Source of the DNA: Streptomyces sp. BR123
Lineage (GTDB): Bacteria; Actinomycetota; Actinomycetes; Streptomycetales; Streptomycetaceae
Reading direction: 5' to 3'
DNA: 64,000 bases
Assembly: GCF_013401435.1 (NCBI RefSeq)
Contig: NZ_JACBGN010000003.1
Span: 1-64,000, forward strand
Shown here: positions 9,048 through 17,885 of the stretch, piece by piece
Position numbering within the stretch: position 1 is the stretch's first letter
Layout: every line of letters starts with the position of its first letter
Program-made: the position numbers and the translations under genes
The notes under the pieces: model-generated
Told to the model about the DNA's origin: nothing
Seen by the model: only the letters and a program-made list of their open reading frames with translations
Database searches by the model: none

Positions 9048-9980
9048 ATGCGACGACTGTTGACGGTGGCGGCGTTGGCGGCCGCCCTGCTGCTGCCGAG
9101 CGGGCCGCTGCCCGTCGCCGAGGCGGGCAGCGGCCCGCCTGCGACGACCGGCCGGTGGTCCGCCCGGGAGGCGGAGGCGTTCTGGACGGCCGACCGGATG
9201 GCGTCCGCCGCCCCCGTCAACACGAGCGGCCCCGGCGCGCCGGCCGCGGCCGCCGACCCGGGAACCGGCAAGGACTTCGACGGGATCCCGGTCGTCGGCC
9301 GGATGTTCGTCATGAAGGGCGGCGGCGCGTACTTCTGCACCGCCAGCGTGGTCTCCTCCCCCGGCCGCAACCTGGTCCTCAGCGCGGCGCACTGCCTGCT
9401 CGGCACCGATGCCCGACAGGTGGCGTTCGTCCCGCTGTACACGGCGGAGAACCCGCAGCCGTACGGCATGTTCCCGGTGCTTCGGGACGCGCAGGGACGG
9501 TCGAGGGTGTGGATCGACCCGCGCTACAAGAGCCTCGGGTCGGACAGGGCGGCCACCCTCGACTTCGCGTTCGCCCAGGTCGGGCCGGACGCCGACGGGT
9601 TCCCGGTGGAGGAGGTGGTCGGCGGGAACCGGCTGGCCACCGACGCGGGCTACGCGCACGCGCAGGTGACGCTGATCGGCTACCCGGCGTCCGCGGCCCG
9701 GCCGCGGCTGTGCGTGAACCGGACGACGAAGTTCACCAGCACCGATCCGGGCATCCCCGGGTCGTTCCTGCGGATCGACTGCACCGGCTACCCGGGCGGG
9801 ACCAGCGGCGGCCCGTTCCTGACCCACTACGACGAGAAGACCGAGACGGGGAACGTGGTCGGGGTCATCGGTGGCTGGAAGACCGGCGGGGACACGGCGG
9901 ACACCTCGTACAGCTCCTACTTCGGAGCCGACGTCAGGAAGTTGTACCAGAAGGCCGTTGCGGAGGCAGCGGTGGGATGA
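9048..9980 (+). CDS. Secreted trypsin-like serine protease
   Basis: A 310-residue exported protease of the chymotrypsin/V8 type. It has a signal peptide (MRRLLTVAALAAALLLPSG, cut before about residue 26), a short pro-region, then the catalytic triad: His in LSAAHC (about 115), Asp in TLDFAFAQV (about 171) and Ser in GGTSGGPF (about 252). The cysteines around FCTASVV and LSAAHC are placed as in trypsin-like folds. Start ATG 9048 follows CGAGGAG. It begins 20 bases after the FAD oxidase stop, so the two exported proteins probably share a transcript. The substrate is unknown. Confidence 0.9.
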   Translation: MRRLLTVAALAAALLLPSGPLPVAEAGSGPPATTGRWSAREAEAFWTADRMASAAPVNTSGPGAPAAAADPGTGKDFDGIPVVGRMFVMKGGGAYFCTASVVSSPGRNLVLSAAHCLLGTDARQVAFVPLYTAENPQPYGMFPVLRDAQGRSRVWIDPRYKSLGSDRAATLDFAFAQVGPDADGFPVEEVVGGNRLATDAGYAHAQVTLIGYPASAARPRLCVNRTTKFTSTDPGIPGSFLRIDCTGYPGGTSGGPFLTHYDEKTETGNVVGVIGGWKTGGDTADTSYSSYFGADVRKLYQKAVAEAAVG

Positions 9981-10287
9981 CCAGCCGCACCCAGGCGGTC
10001 AGCGGGTTCGGCGGGGGCGAGGGCGAACCGGCGGCGCAGGTCGGCGAGGGCGGCGTGGACCGGTGCGAGGATGCCCCGGCGGTCGGGCGGAGGCACGCCG
10101 GCGCGTGCGCGGCGGGCTCGCCCGTGCCGGCGGCGTCCTCGGCCCGGGCGGAGGCACGCCGGCGCGTGCGCGGCGGGCTCGCCGGTGCTGGCGGCGTCCT
10201 CGGCCGCCGTACGGCTCCACCCGCCGGGCCGCGCGGAGCGCCGGGGGGCGGCGGCGCCGCAGGGGTCGCACCGCCCACCGGCGCCGG
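9981..10287 (-). pseudogene. Decayed coding remnant of unknown family
   Basis: On the minus strand the bases from about 10080 down to 9960 have strong codon bias and read APVHAALADLRRRFALAP in one frame, then continue as PLTAWVRLVIPPL in the next frame. That looks like the C-terminal end of a real protein broken by a frameshift. Upstream of it the frame runs into a two-copy tandem repeat. I do not recognise the family. No intact gene occupies this 307-base gap. Confidence 0.35.
10085..10205. repeat. Two-copy tandem repeat, 61-bp period
   Basis: The segment starting GGGCGGAGGCACGCCGGCGC occurs at 10085 and again at 10146, with only a few differences over the copy. It lies inside the decayed stretch between the protease and the HXXEE gene. 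It looks like a local slippage duplication. Confidence 0.85.
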
Positions 10288-10872
10288 TCACACGGCCGGC
10301 CCGGTACGGCGCAGGATCCGCCGGGCGGCGGCTTGCGCGCCCGCCGCCGTGGCGGCGGCGAGGGCCAGACCGAGCGCCGCGTCGCGCGGCCTCGTCGGCC
10401 GCAGCACCCCGGCGCGCCGGAGCCGGCCGCGGGCCCAGACGGTGAACGGCACCACGAGCAGCGGCGAGGTGGCCACGCCGGGGGTGTAACCGCGGGTGGC
10501 GGCGGCCTGGGCGACGTGGACCAGGCCGTGCAGGCCGAAGGCGTTCAGGGAGGCCTGGTAGAAGGCGGACCGTCCGCCGGTGCGGTAACCGTCGGCGGCG
10601 GCCGCGCCCACGACGACGGCCGCGACGGCGACCGCGGTGGCGAACTCCCGGCCGTCCACCGACCCGAGGCGGTCCCACACCCGGTCGGGCACCCGGGGGT
10701 GGCGTGCGCGCAGGACGGGGACCCGGTCGCGGGACCAGCGCCCGATCGTCGCGATCTCCTCCGTGTCGTGCAGGGCCCAGGCGGCGAACAGGCCGAGCGT
10801 GGCGGCGGCGGTGACGCCGGCCGCAGCGGCGGCCGGCGCGTGGGGCGTGACGGTGGTTCCGGGTGCACTCAT
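10288..10872 (-). CDS. HXXEE domain membrane protein
   Basis: A 194-residue membrane protein with the HXXEE signature HDTEE at residues 35-39, inside a hydrophobic helix. Hydrophobic stretches are also seen at about 74-95, 105-130 and 150-180. HXXEE proteins are found across actinobacteria; no reaction is established, although the conserved His/Glu set suggests a metal- or lipid-related role. The ATG at 10872 was chosen as the first Met before the first membrane helix. It is divergent from the sensor kinase gene, with 154 bases between the starts. Confidence 0.75.
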   Translation of the reverse strand: MSAPGTTVTPHAPAAAAAGVTAAATLGLFAAWALHDTEEIATIGRWSRDRVPVLRARHPRVPDRVWDRLGSVDGREFATAVAVAAVVVGAAAADGYRTGGRSAFYQASLNAFGLHGLVHVAQAAATRGYTPGVATSPLLVVPFTVWARGRLRRAGVLRPTRPRDAALGLALAAATAAGAQAAARRILRRTGPAV

Positions 10873-11026
10873 GGGCCACAGTCTGCAAGATCGGCAGCGG
10901 CGACAGGGTCGATATTCGGCCGAACTCCCTTTGTCCGGCGGTGTGGTGCGGGTCGGGTCGGCCTGCGGTCCCGCGTCCGGGCCCGGCCCGGAGCGCGCGG
11001 CGCGCGGCGCATACGCTGGGCGGACC

Positions 11027-12505
11027 ATGAGCGATCGTGATGAGCCCCGCCGCCGTTCCCGGTTCCGCCGGGGCCCCCGTAGGCACGAGCCTGCCGTCAC
11101 CACGCGGGCGGACACGGCCCTGTCCGCGGCCGGTGCCACAGCACCCGTTCCCGCCCCGGCCGCGGCCCCGGCCGCCGCGTCGCGGGGCCCGCGGTCGTCG
11201 GCGCGGCTCGGCAGGCTGCTGCGCTCCCCCGCCGGGCCGGGGGAGCCCCTGTTCGCGCAAGCCCCGAAGGCCTGGCTGCGGCTGCTGCCCTTCGCCGTCA
11301 CCGCGGCGTGCGTGGCATCCCTCCTGCCGGTCACGGTCGTGGTGCTGACCGACACGTACGGGGCCGGCGGCGGCTGGGCGGGGGCGCTGGGCGTGGCGCA
11401 GACCGTACCGCTGCTGCTGGCCGTGACCCGGCCGGTGCGGGCCTGGGCGATCGTGCTGGCCGCGGACACGGTGGGGGCGCTGGTGGTGCTCGGGTCCGAG
11501 AGCCCTGCGTGGCCCGCCTGGCCGTGGACCCCGATGGGCATCGTCGGCTACTCGGTGGTGATGGTGTGTCTGGGGCTCCGCGAGCCCGTCCGAACGCTGA
11601 TCGGGGTCTGGTTGGCGACGGGTGCGGCCGGGGTGGTGCTGGGGTTCTTCCACCCGGTCGTGGCGACGGACACCGCCGTCCTCCTCTTCGTCCTGAGCGG
11701 TGCCCTGCTCGCGGTGACGGGATCCCTGCGCGGCCTCGGCGACGCCCAGCAGCGGATCGCCGAGCAGGAGAGCATCAGCGAGGCGGAGCGGGCCCGGCGC
11801 ACGCTGCTGGAGGAACGGGCCAGGATCGCCCGGGAGTTGCATGACGTGGTGGCCCACCACATGTCGGTGATCACCGTGCAGGCGGACTCCGCGCCGTACC
11901 GGCTGCCGGGCATGGCGGAACCGGTGCGCGAGGAGTTCGCGGCGATCGCGGCGAGCGCGCGGGAGTCACTGGGCGAGATGCGGCGGCTGCTGACCGTCCT
12001 GCGCAGCGACCGGGCGACCGGAGCGAGCGCGAGCGGAGCGGCCGGATCCGACGGCGGACCGGGCGGCGGGGACGGTGCCGATCGGGCCCCGCAGCCCGGC
12101 ATCGGCCGCATCCAGCAGCTCGTCGAGGCCACCGTACGGGCGGGACAGCCGGTGGAGTTGTCGCTGGCCGCCGGGGCGGACAAGGCGGCGCCGCCGGCCG
12201 TGGACCTGTCGGCGTACCGGATCGTGCAGGAGGCCCTCGCGAACGTGGTGCGGCACGCCCCCGGGGCGCGGGCCCGCGTCTCGGTGACGCACGACGCGCA
12301 GGAGGTCCTCGTCCTCGTCGTCAACGGGCCCGGGCAGGACGGCGCGCCGGTGCTGGAGACCGCGGGCACCGGGCACGGCCTGGTGGGGATGCGGGAGCGC
12401 GTACGGTTGACGGGCGGGACGCTGGACACCGGTCCGCTGCCCGGCGGCGGCTTCCGGGTCGCCGCCCGCCTGCCCCTGAACCGACCGAACGAGGAAGCCA
12501 GTTGA
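11027..12505 (+). CDS. Sensor histidine kinase (NarL-partner, HisKA_3 type)
   Basis: A 492-residue membrane histidine kinase. The first 75 residues are an Arg- and Ala-rich cytoplasmic extension. Membrane helices follow between about 80 and 235, with no large external sensor domain. The dimerisation domain contains the phosphorylated His in ELHDVVAHHMSV (near 270), and the HATPase domain has NVVRHAP and GHGLVGMRERV (near 447). This family phosphorylates LuxR-type regulators, and the next gene is exactly that, with a four-base overlap. The signal sensed is unknown; intramembrane-sensing kinases of this shape often respond to envelope stress. Start ATG 11027. Confidence 0.9.
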   Translation: MSDRDEPRRRSRFRRGPRRHEPAVTTRADTALSAAGATAPVPAPAAAPAAASRGPRSSARLGRLLRSPAGPGEPLFAQAPKAWLRLLPFAVTAACVASLLPVTVVVLTDTYGAGGGWAGALGVAQTVPLLLAVTRPVRAWAIVLAADTVGALVVLGSESPAWPAWPWTPMGIVGYSVVMVCLGLREPVRTLIGVWLATGAAGVVLGFFHPVVATDTAVLLFVLSGALLAVTGSLRGLGDAQQRIAEQESISEAERARRTLLEERARIARELHDVVAHHMSVITVQADSAPYRLPGMAEPVREEFAAIAASARESLGEMRRLLTVLRSDRATGASASGAAGSDGGPGGGDGADRAPQPGIGRIQQLVEATVRAGQPVELSLAAGADKAAPPAVDLSAYRIVQEALANVVRHAPGARARVSVTHDAQEVLVLVVNGPGQDGAPVLETAGTGHGLVGMRERVRLTGGTLDTGPLPGGGFRVAARLPLNRPNEEAS

Positions 12506-13182
12506 CCATCCGAGTGATCGTCGTCGACGACCAGGCCATGGTGCGTGCGGGGTTCGCCGCGCTGCTGTCGGCGCAAGCCGACATCGATGTGGTGGGCGAG
12601 GCCCCCGACGGGCGGCAGGGGGTGGCCCTGGCCCGGTCCGTCCACCCCGACGTGGTGCTGATGGACGTGCGGATGCCGGAGCTGGACGGGCTGAGCGCGG
12701 CCCGGGAGATACTCGACCCGCCGCCCGGGGTCCTGCACCGGCCGAAGGTGCTGATGCTGACCACCTTCGACATCGACGACTACGTGTACGAGGCGCTGCG
12801 CGCCGGCGCGTCCGGGTTCCTGCTGAAGGACGCCCCGCCGGCCGACCTGATCTCGGCCGTCCGGGTCGTGGCGGCGGGCGAGGCGCTGCTGGCCCCCTCG
12901 GTGACGCGGCGTCTGATCGCGGACTTCGTGCATCGGCGGCCGGCGCCTCGCCGGGACCCGGCGCTCCGGCTGAACGGGCTGACCCCGCGCGAGAGCGAGG
13001 TGCTGGAGCTGATCGCGCGCGGGCTGTCGAACCAGGAGATCGCCGGGCACCTGGTGGTCGCCGAGCAGACGGTGAAGACGCACATCGGGAGGGTGCTGGC
13101 CAAGCTGGACCTCCGCGACCGGGCGCAGGCCGTCGTCTTCGCGTACGAGGCCGGAGTGGTGCGGCCGGGCGACGGCGGCTGA
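12502..13182 (+). CDS. NarL/LuxR-family response regulator
   Basis: A 226-residue two-domain response regulator. The receiver begins with IVVDDQ, has the phospho-acceptor Asp in LMDVRMPEL (about residue 55) and the conserved Lys in FLLKDAPP. The C-terminal LuxR helix-turn-helix reads LTPRESEVLELIARGLSNQE (from about 160). It starts with TTG at 12502, overlapping the kinase stop, with GAGGAAG just upstream, so it is coupled to its kinase. Likely DNA targets are unknown; the genes that follow are candidates by position only. Confidence 0.92.
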   Translation: MTIRVIVVDDQAMVRAGFAALLSAQADIDVVGEAPDGRQGVALARSVHPDVVLMDVRMPELDGLSAAREILDPPPGVLHRPKVLMLTTFDIDDYVYEALRAGASGFLLKDAPPADLISAVRVVAAGEALLAPSVTRRLIADFVHRRPAPRRDPALRLNGLTPRESEVLELIARGLSNQEIAGHLVVAEQTVKTHIGRVLAKLDLRDRAQAVVFAYEAGVVRPGDGG

Positions 13183-13332
13183 CCTCCTCCGCCCCGGCCT
13201 TCCCGCGAGGTCGGGGCTGCTCCTCCTCCACCCCCTACCGGGGTATGAAGTCCGGTTTGGCTCCCCGGTCCGACGTAACGGCGGGCACCTCCTTCCTACC
13301 TTCCTCGGCGTCACGAGGAGAGGAGAAGGGGA

Positions 13333-13470
13333 ATGCACCGCTTCGGAAGGACCCGGGCCACTGCCGCGCCGGCGGTCGCCGTGGCCGCGGGGACCGCCGG
13401 ACGGGCTGCCGGGGACAGCGGGCAGGCGCCGGCGGCGTTCGCCGCGATCGCGAAGCGAGGGACCCGGTGA
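13333..13470 (+). CDS. Small 45-residue protein coupled to the acyltransferase
   Basis: A 45-codon ORF with an unusually strong ribosome binding site (AGGAGAAGGGG) just before ATG 13333. It begins MHRFGRTRATAAPAVAVAAG and is Ala/Gly/Arg-rich. Its TGA overlaps the GTG of the acyltransferase (GTGA), so translating it would feed ribosomes into the next gene. It may be a translational leader or the remnant of a secreted protein's signal region. No family is recognised. Confidence 0.5.
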   Translation: MHRFGRTRATAAPAVAVAAGTAGRAAGDSGQAPAAFAAIAKRGTR

Positions 13471-14678
13471 GCGCGGCGGCGGCGCTGCGGCGGACGACCG
13501 AGCGCATCGAGCGGCGGACGCCCGCCCACCGGGACCGGGCGGTCGACGGGCTGCGGGCCCTCGCCCTGCTGGCCGTACCGACCGGACACTGGCTGCTCGG
13601 CGGCTTCACCCTCGACTCCGAGGGCGGCCTGCACAACGCCAGCCCGCTCTCCGCGCTCCCCGTGCTCGCGCCGGCGAGCTGGGTGCTGCAGATGCTCGGC
13701 ATCTTCTTCCTGGTCGGCGGCTACGCCTCGGTGCTGTCGTACCGCCGGCGCGAAGGGTCTGCGGGGGCCTGGCTGCGGGGCCGGTTCGCCCGGTTGGGGC
13801 GGCCGGTGCTCGGGGTCGCGGCGGTGTGGGCGCTGGGCGCGCCGCTCCTGTACGCGGCCGGGGTTCCCGAGGCCACGCTGCGGACCGCGGCGACGCTGGT
13901 CATCCAGCCGCTGTGGTTCGTCGGGGTGTACCTGGTGGTGACCGCACTGACCCCGTACTGCGTGCGGGCCGCCCGGCGGCTCGGCGGGTGGGCGGCGGCC
14001 CCGCTGCTCGCCTCGGTGGCGGTGGTGGACTTCCTGCGGTACGGGCCGTTCGCCGGGCAGGTGCCGTCCTGGCTGGCGGTGCTGAACATCCTGCCGGGCT
14101 GGCTGTTCGCCTACCAGCTCGGGGTGTCGTGGGGCGAGCGGCGGATCGGACGGCGCGGGGCCTGGCTGCTGCTGGGGGGCGGGGGCGTGCTGTTCGCGGT
14201 GCTGCTCACGGTGTTCCACTACCCGGCGTCGATGGTCGGTGTACCGGGGGCGGAGCGGACCAACTCGCACCCGCCGTCGCTGCTGGTGCTCGCGCTGGCC
14301 GCGGCGCAATCGGGGGCGGCAGTGCTGCTGCGGGACCGGCTGGCGCGGCTGCTGGCGCGGCCGGCGCTGTGGGCGCCGGTGGTGGTGGTCAACCTGTGCG
14401 CGATGACGATCCTGTGCTGGCACCAGACGGCCATGCTGGCGGCGGCCGTTCCCGGCTCGTTCGCGGGCGAGGTGACGGGGCTGACGACCGCTCCGGACAG
14501 CCCGGTCTGGATCGCGGCACGGCTGCTGTGGCTGCCGGTGTTCGCGGTGCTGCTGGTGGCGATCGCCCGGTATGCACGGCGGTTCGAGGAGCCGTGGACG
14601 GGGGCGACGGCGGCGCGGCGGACGGCGGCCGGGCTGCTGGCAGCGGGGTACGCGGTGTTCGCGCTGGGCCTGGCCTGA
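13467..14678 (+). CDS. Integral membrane acyltransferase (acyltransferase-3 type)
   Basis: A 403-residue polytopic membrane protein. Near the N-terminus HRDRAVDGLRALALL is followed after a few residues by TGHWLL, the pattern of acyltransferase-3 (OafA/YrhL-like) proteins, which move acetyl or other acyl groups to sugars, antibiotics or lipids. About ten hydrophobic segments follow. The GTG at 13467 was chosen because GCGAGGG precedes it and upstream codons in this frame are not family-like. It overlaps the small 45-residue ORF. A stem-loop terminator lies after the stop. Confidence 0.75.
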   Translation: MSAAAALRRTTERIERRTPAHRDRAVDGLRALALLAVPTGHWLLGGFTLDSEGGLHNASPLSALPVLAPASWVLQMLGIFFLVGGYASVLSYRRREGSAGAWLRGRFARLGRPVLGVAAVWALGAPLLYAAGVPEATLRTAATLVIQPLWFVGVYLVVTALTPYCVRAARRLGGWAAAPLLASVAVVDFLRYGPFAGQVPSWLAVLNILPGWLFAYQLGVSWGERRIGRRGAWLLLGGGGVLFAVLLTVFHYPASMVGVPGAERTNSHPPSLLVLALAAAQSGAAVLLRDRLARLLARPALWAPVVVVNLCAMTILCWHQTAMLAAAVPGSFAGEVTGLTTAPDSPVWIAARLLWLPVFAVLLVAIARYARRFEEPWTGATAARRTAAGLLAAGYAVFALGLA

Positions 14679-14691
14679 TCCCGCTGTGACG

Positions 14692-14729
14692 ACGAGAGCG
14701 CCGCTCCCTTCAGGGGGCGGCGCTCTCGT
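14692..14729. terminator. Bidirectional stem-loop terminator
   Basis: ACGAGAGCGCCGC (14692-14704) pairs perfectly with GCGGCGCTCTCGT (14717-14729) around a short loop. It lies between the convergent acyltransferase and DUF350 genes. Confidence 0.85.
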
Positions 14730-14778
14730 GTCGGCGAAGGGGCCCTCGGGCGGGCCGCTGTTGCCTGCGGTCGGCGGG

Positions 14779-15201
14779 TCAGGCGATCGAGGCCGCGACG
14801 ATGGCGGCCACCGCCACGTTGCAGCAGGCCGTCACCCAGACCGCCGGGTGCGGCTCCGGGTCGACCACTATGGCGCCGAGCTTGCCCGGGGTCACCCAGT
14901 CCAGCACCAGGAAGGCCAGCGCCATCAGGACCAGGCCGAGGATGCCGAAAGCCGCCGTGGACAGCAGGCCCTTGCCGAAGTCTTCGTACGTCGTCCAGAT
15001 CGAGGTGAACACGATCCCGCCGACGCCGAGGAGGGCAGAGCTCAGCGTGATGGCCGCGTTGCGGTTGCGCTCCTCCCAGATCTGCTTCGGGAGCTTCCCG
15101 GGGGTCAGCACGTCCACCAGGACGATCCCGAGGATCAGCAGCACCAGGCCCAGGGCGCCGTAGGCGCCGGTGCGGCCAAGTCCGTTGACGATGTCGCTCA
15201 T
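14779..15201 (-). CDS. DUF350 membrane protein
   Basis: A 140-residue membrane protein with four hydrophobic segments arranged as two repeats. Each repeat contains a VLTPGKL or VTPGKLG motif after the second helix, the internal duplication typical of DUF350. The function is not established. The start is ATG 15201, with only a weak Shine-Dalgarno site upstream. It is divergent from the ABC exporter gene. Confidence 0.8.
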   Translation of the reverse strand: MSDIVNGLGRTGAYGALGLVLLILGIVLVDVLTPGKLPKQIWEERNRNAAITLSSALLGVGGIVFTSIWTTYEDFGKGLLSTAAFGILGLVLMALAFLVLDWVTPGKLGAIVVDPEPHPAVWVTACCNVAVAAIVAASIA

Positions 15202-15361
15202 TGTGAAGCCTGTCTTCGCGGGGGTGGAAGGGACCCGGTGGGAGGGGCCGGGAGTGGCCGAATCTATCGCACTGCCCGGCGGCGGACCATGGGGAGGTCG
15301 GGAATGGGCAAAGGCCACGGGCGGGCGGCGGAGTTCGCCGGTTCGCCCCACGGCCCGCCCC

Positions 15362-15392
15362 TTGACCTCAAGATTGGTCGAGGTTCTAGCGT
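15362..15392 (+). promoter_or_regulatory. SoxR/MerR-like promoter for the ABC exporter
   Basis: A -35 hexamer TTGACC (15362-15367) and a -10 hexamer TAGCGT (15387-15392) are 19 bases apart. The spacer carries the dyad CCTC-N10-GAGG (15366-15383). An overlong 19-base spacer with a dyad is the hallmark of MerR-family promoters, and CCTCAAG...GAGG resembles the SoxR box. The exporter ATG begins seven bases after the -10, so the transcript is probably leaderless. The cognate regulator is not in this window. Confidence 0.65.
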
Positions 15393-15399
15393 TCCCCTC

Positions 15400-17301
15400 A
15401 TGGACATGGAAGTCACCGCCTGGACCTCCCTGCGCAGCGCGATCGACGCCCAGCAGGACCGCCGCCCCGTCTCCCGGGCGAGCCTGCGCCGCATCGCCGC
15501 GTTCGCCCGCCCGCACCGCCGCGGGCTGACCCTGTTCCTCCTCCTGAGCGTCGTGACCGCGCTGCTCGCGGTCGCCACCCCCGTCCTCGCCAGCCGGGTC
15601 GTCACCGCGATCGTCGACGGCCGGGAGTCCTCCACCGTCGTCCGGTTGGCCCTGCTCATCGCGCTCATCGCGGTCGCGGAGGCCGGACTCGGGCTGCTGA
15701 CCCGCAAACTGTCGGCCACCCTCGGCGAGGGCCTGATCCTGGACCTGCGGACGGCGGTCTTCGACCACGTGCAGCGGATGCCGGTCGCCTTCTTCACCCG
15801 GACCCGGACCGGCGCCCTGGTCAGCAGGCTCAACAACGACGTCATCGGAGCCCAGCGAGCGTTCAGCAACACCCTGTCCGGGGTGGCCGCCAACACCGTG
15901 ACCCTGCTGCTGACGCTGGCCGTCATGCTGGGCATCTCCTGGCAGATCACCCTCCTCGCCCTGCTGCTCCTGCCGGTGTTCGTGGTCCCGGCCCGCCGGA
16001 TGGGGGCGCGGATGGCCGCGCTGCAGCGGGAGGCGTCCGCCCTCAACGCCGCCATGGGCACCCAGATGACCGAGCGCTTCTCCGCGCCCGGCGCCACCCT
16101 GGTCAAGCTGTTCGGGCGGCCGGCCGACGAGTCCGCCGAGTTCGCGGTCCGGGCGGGCCGGGTGCGCGACATCGGCATCCGCACGGCGATGGCGCAGTCG
16201 GCGTTCATCACCGCGCTCACCCTGGTCTCGGCCCTCGCCCTCGCCCTGGTCTACGGGCTCGGCGGCTACTATGCGCTGCGCGGCACCCTGGACGCGGGGA
16301 GCGTCGTCGCCCTGGCCCTGCTGCTCACCCGGCTGTACGCCCCGCTGACCGCGCTGGCCGGCGCCCGCGTGGAAGTGATGAGCGCCCTCGTGAGCTTCGA
16401 ACGCGTCTTCGAGATCCTCGACCTGAAGCCGCTCATCGCGCAGAAGCCCGACGCCCGGCGGGTCCCGGACGGGCCGGTCTCCGTCGAGTTCGACCGCGTC
16501 TCCTTCGGCTACCCCTCCCCCGACAAGGTCTCACTCGCCTCCCTGGAGGAGGTCGCGACCCTCGACGCCCGCGGCGGCGGCCGGGTCCTGCACGAGGTGT
16601 CGTTCCGGGCCGAGCCCGGCCGGATGATCGCCCTGGTCGGCTCCTCCGGCGCCGGGAAGTCCACCATCGCGCAACTGCTGCCCCGCCTGTACGACGCGGA
16701 CGCGGGCGCGGTGCGCCTCGGCGGGGTCGACGTACGGGACCTCAGCGCCGAGTCGATCCGCGAGACCCTCGGCATGGTCACCCAGGACGGGCACCTCTTC
16801 CACGAGTCGGTACGGGCCAACCTGCTGCTGGCACGGCCCGAGGCGACCGAGGAGGATTTGTGGGAGGCGCTGCGCCGCTCGCGGCTGGACGGGCTGGTCG
16901 CCGCGCTCCCGGACGGCCTGGACACGGTGGTCGGCGAGCGCGGCTACCGCCTGTCCGGCGGGGAGCGGCAGCGGCTGACCATCGCACGGCTGCTGCTGGC
17001 CCGGCAGCGGGTGGTGATCCTGGACGAGGCCACCGCGCACCTGGACTCCACCTCCGAGGCGGCGGTGCAGGAGGCACTGGGCGAGGCCCTGGCGGGCCGC
17101 ACCGCGGTGGTGATCGCGCACCGGCTGTCGACCGTGCAGGCGGCCGACCAGATCCTGGTGGTCGAGGACGGCCGGATCGTGGAGCGCGGCACGCACACCG
17201 GGCTGTTGGCCGCGGGCGGGCGGTACGAGGAGTTGTACCGGACCCAGTTCGCCCCGGCCGGAGCCTCGGCCGCCGCCGGGACGGCGCCGGCCGAGGCCTG
17301 A
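15400..17301 (+). CDS. ABC exporter half-transporter (membrane plus ATPase)
   Basis: A 633-residue fused ABC exporter of the MsbA/MdlB type. Six membrane helices occupy about 45-330, and the nucleotide-binding domain has Walker A GSSGAGKST (near 415), signature LSGGERQRLTIARLL (near 520) and Walker B VVILDEATAHLD. It would work as a homodimer, exporting drugs or lipids; no partner half-transporter is adjacent. The start ATG 15400 is seven bases after a -10 hexamer and has no Shine-Dalgarno site, so leaderless translation is likely. The SoxR/MerR-like promoter suggests induction by redox-active or toxic compounds (inference). Confidence 0.92.
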   Translation: MDMEVTAWTSLRSAIDAQQDRRPVSRASLRRIAAFARPHRRGLTLFLLLSVVTALLAVATPVLASRVVTAIVDGRESSTVVRLALLIALIAVAEAGLGLLTRKLSATLGEGLILDLRTAVFDHVQRMPVAFFTRTRTGALVSRLNNDVIGAQRAFSNTLSGVAANTVTLLLTLAVMLGISWQITLLALLLLPVFVVPARRMGARMAALQREASALNAAMGTQMTERFSAPGATLVKLFGRPADESAEFAVRAGRVRDIGIRTAMAQSAFITALTLVSALALALVYGLGGYYALRGTLDAGSVVALALLLTRLYAPLTALAGARVEVMSALVSFERVFEILDLKPLIAQKPDARRVPDGPVSVEFDRVSFGYPSPDKVSLASLEEVATLDARGGGRVLHEVSFRAEPGRMIALVGSSGAGKSTIAQLLPRLYDADAGAVRLGGVDVRDLSAESIRETLGMVTQDGHLFHESVRANLLLARPEATEEDLWEALRRSRLDGLVAALPDGLDTVVGERGYRLSGGERQRLTIARLLLARQRVVILDEATAHLDSTSEAAVQEALGEALAGRTAVVIAHRLSTVQAADQILVVEDGRIVERGTHTGLLAAGGRYEELYRTQFAPAGASAAAGTAPAEA

Positions 17302-17384
17302 GGCGCGTGCCTGACGGCGGGCGTCGGCCGACGGCGGCATGATGCGGACAGGTACCGCACCGAACAGGCAACGTGGAGCAGCAG

Positions 17385-17768
17385 ATGGACATCAAGCTGG
17401 AGCTGGTCGCCGTCCCCGTCACCGACGTCGACCGGGCCAAGGCCTTCTACGAGCAGGTCGGCTTCCGTGCCGACCACGACGTCACCGTCAGCGAGGAGAT
17501 CCGCTTCGTGCAGCTGACCCCGCCCGGGTCGGCCTGCTCGATCGCCCTGGGCAAGGGGCTCACCCGGATGGCCCCCGGATCGCTGGACAACATGCAGGTC
17601 GTCGTGGCGGACATCGAGGAGGCGTACGCGGACCTGCAGGGGCGGGGGGTGGAAGTGAGCGAGATCGAGGACCTGCCCTGGGGTTCGTTCGTCCGTTTTT
17701 CGGACCCGGACGGCAACCGCTGGGCGGTGCAGCAGACCACCCCGCGCACGGCGGCCCCCGGCCGGTGA
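17385..17768 (+). CDS. VOC-family (glyoxalase/bleomycin-resistance fold) protein
   Basis: A 127-residue protein of the vicinal-oxygen-chelate fold. It has two beta-alpha-beta-beta-beta halves, starting with LVAVPVTDVDRAKAFY and ending with the common VRFSDPDGNRWAVQQT. Members bind metals and act on, or sequester, small molecules. ATG 17385 was preferred over an in-frame GTG at 17373 because GTGGAG sits at the right distance for it. It follows the ABC exporter by 83 bases on the same strand. The substrate is unknown. Confidence 0.8.
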   Translation: MDIKLELVAVPVTDVDRAKAFYEQVGFRADHDVTVSEEIRFVQLTPPGSACSIALGKGLTRMAPGSLDNMQVVVADIEEAYADLQGRGVEVSEIEDLPWGSFVRFSDPDGNRWAVQQTTPRTAAPGR

Positions 17769-17885
17769 GCGGCCGGGCAGCAGGGGCCGCCCCACCGGAG
17801 AACGGGCCGCTGAAGGGCTCGTTCCGGTCGGTCGGCGGCGCGTGCGTGCCACGCCGGGAGACGAGTCCGGTGGCGTCCGGAACGC

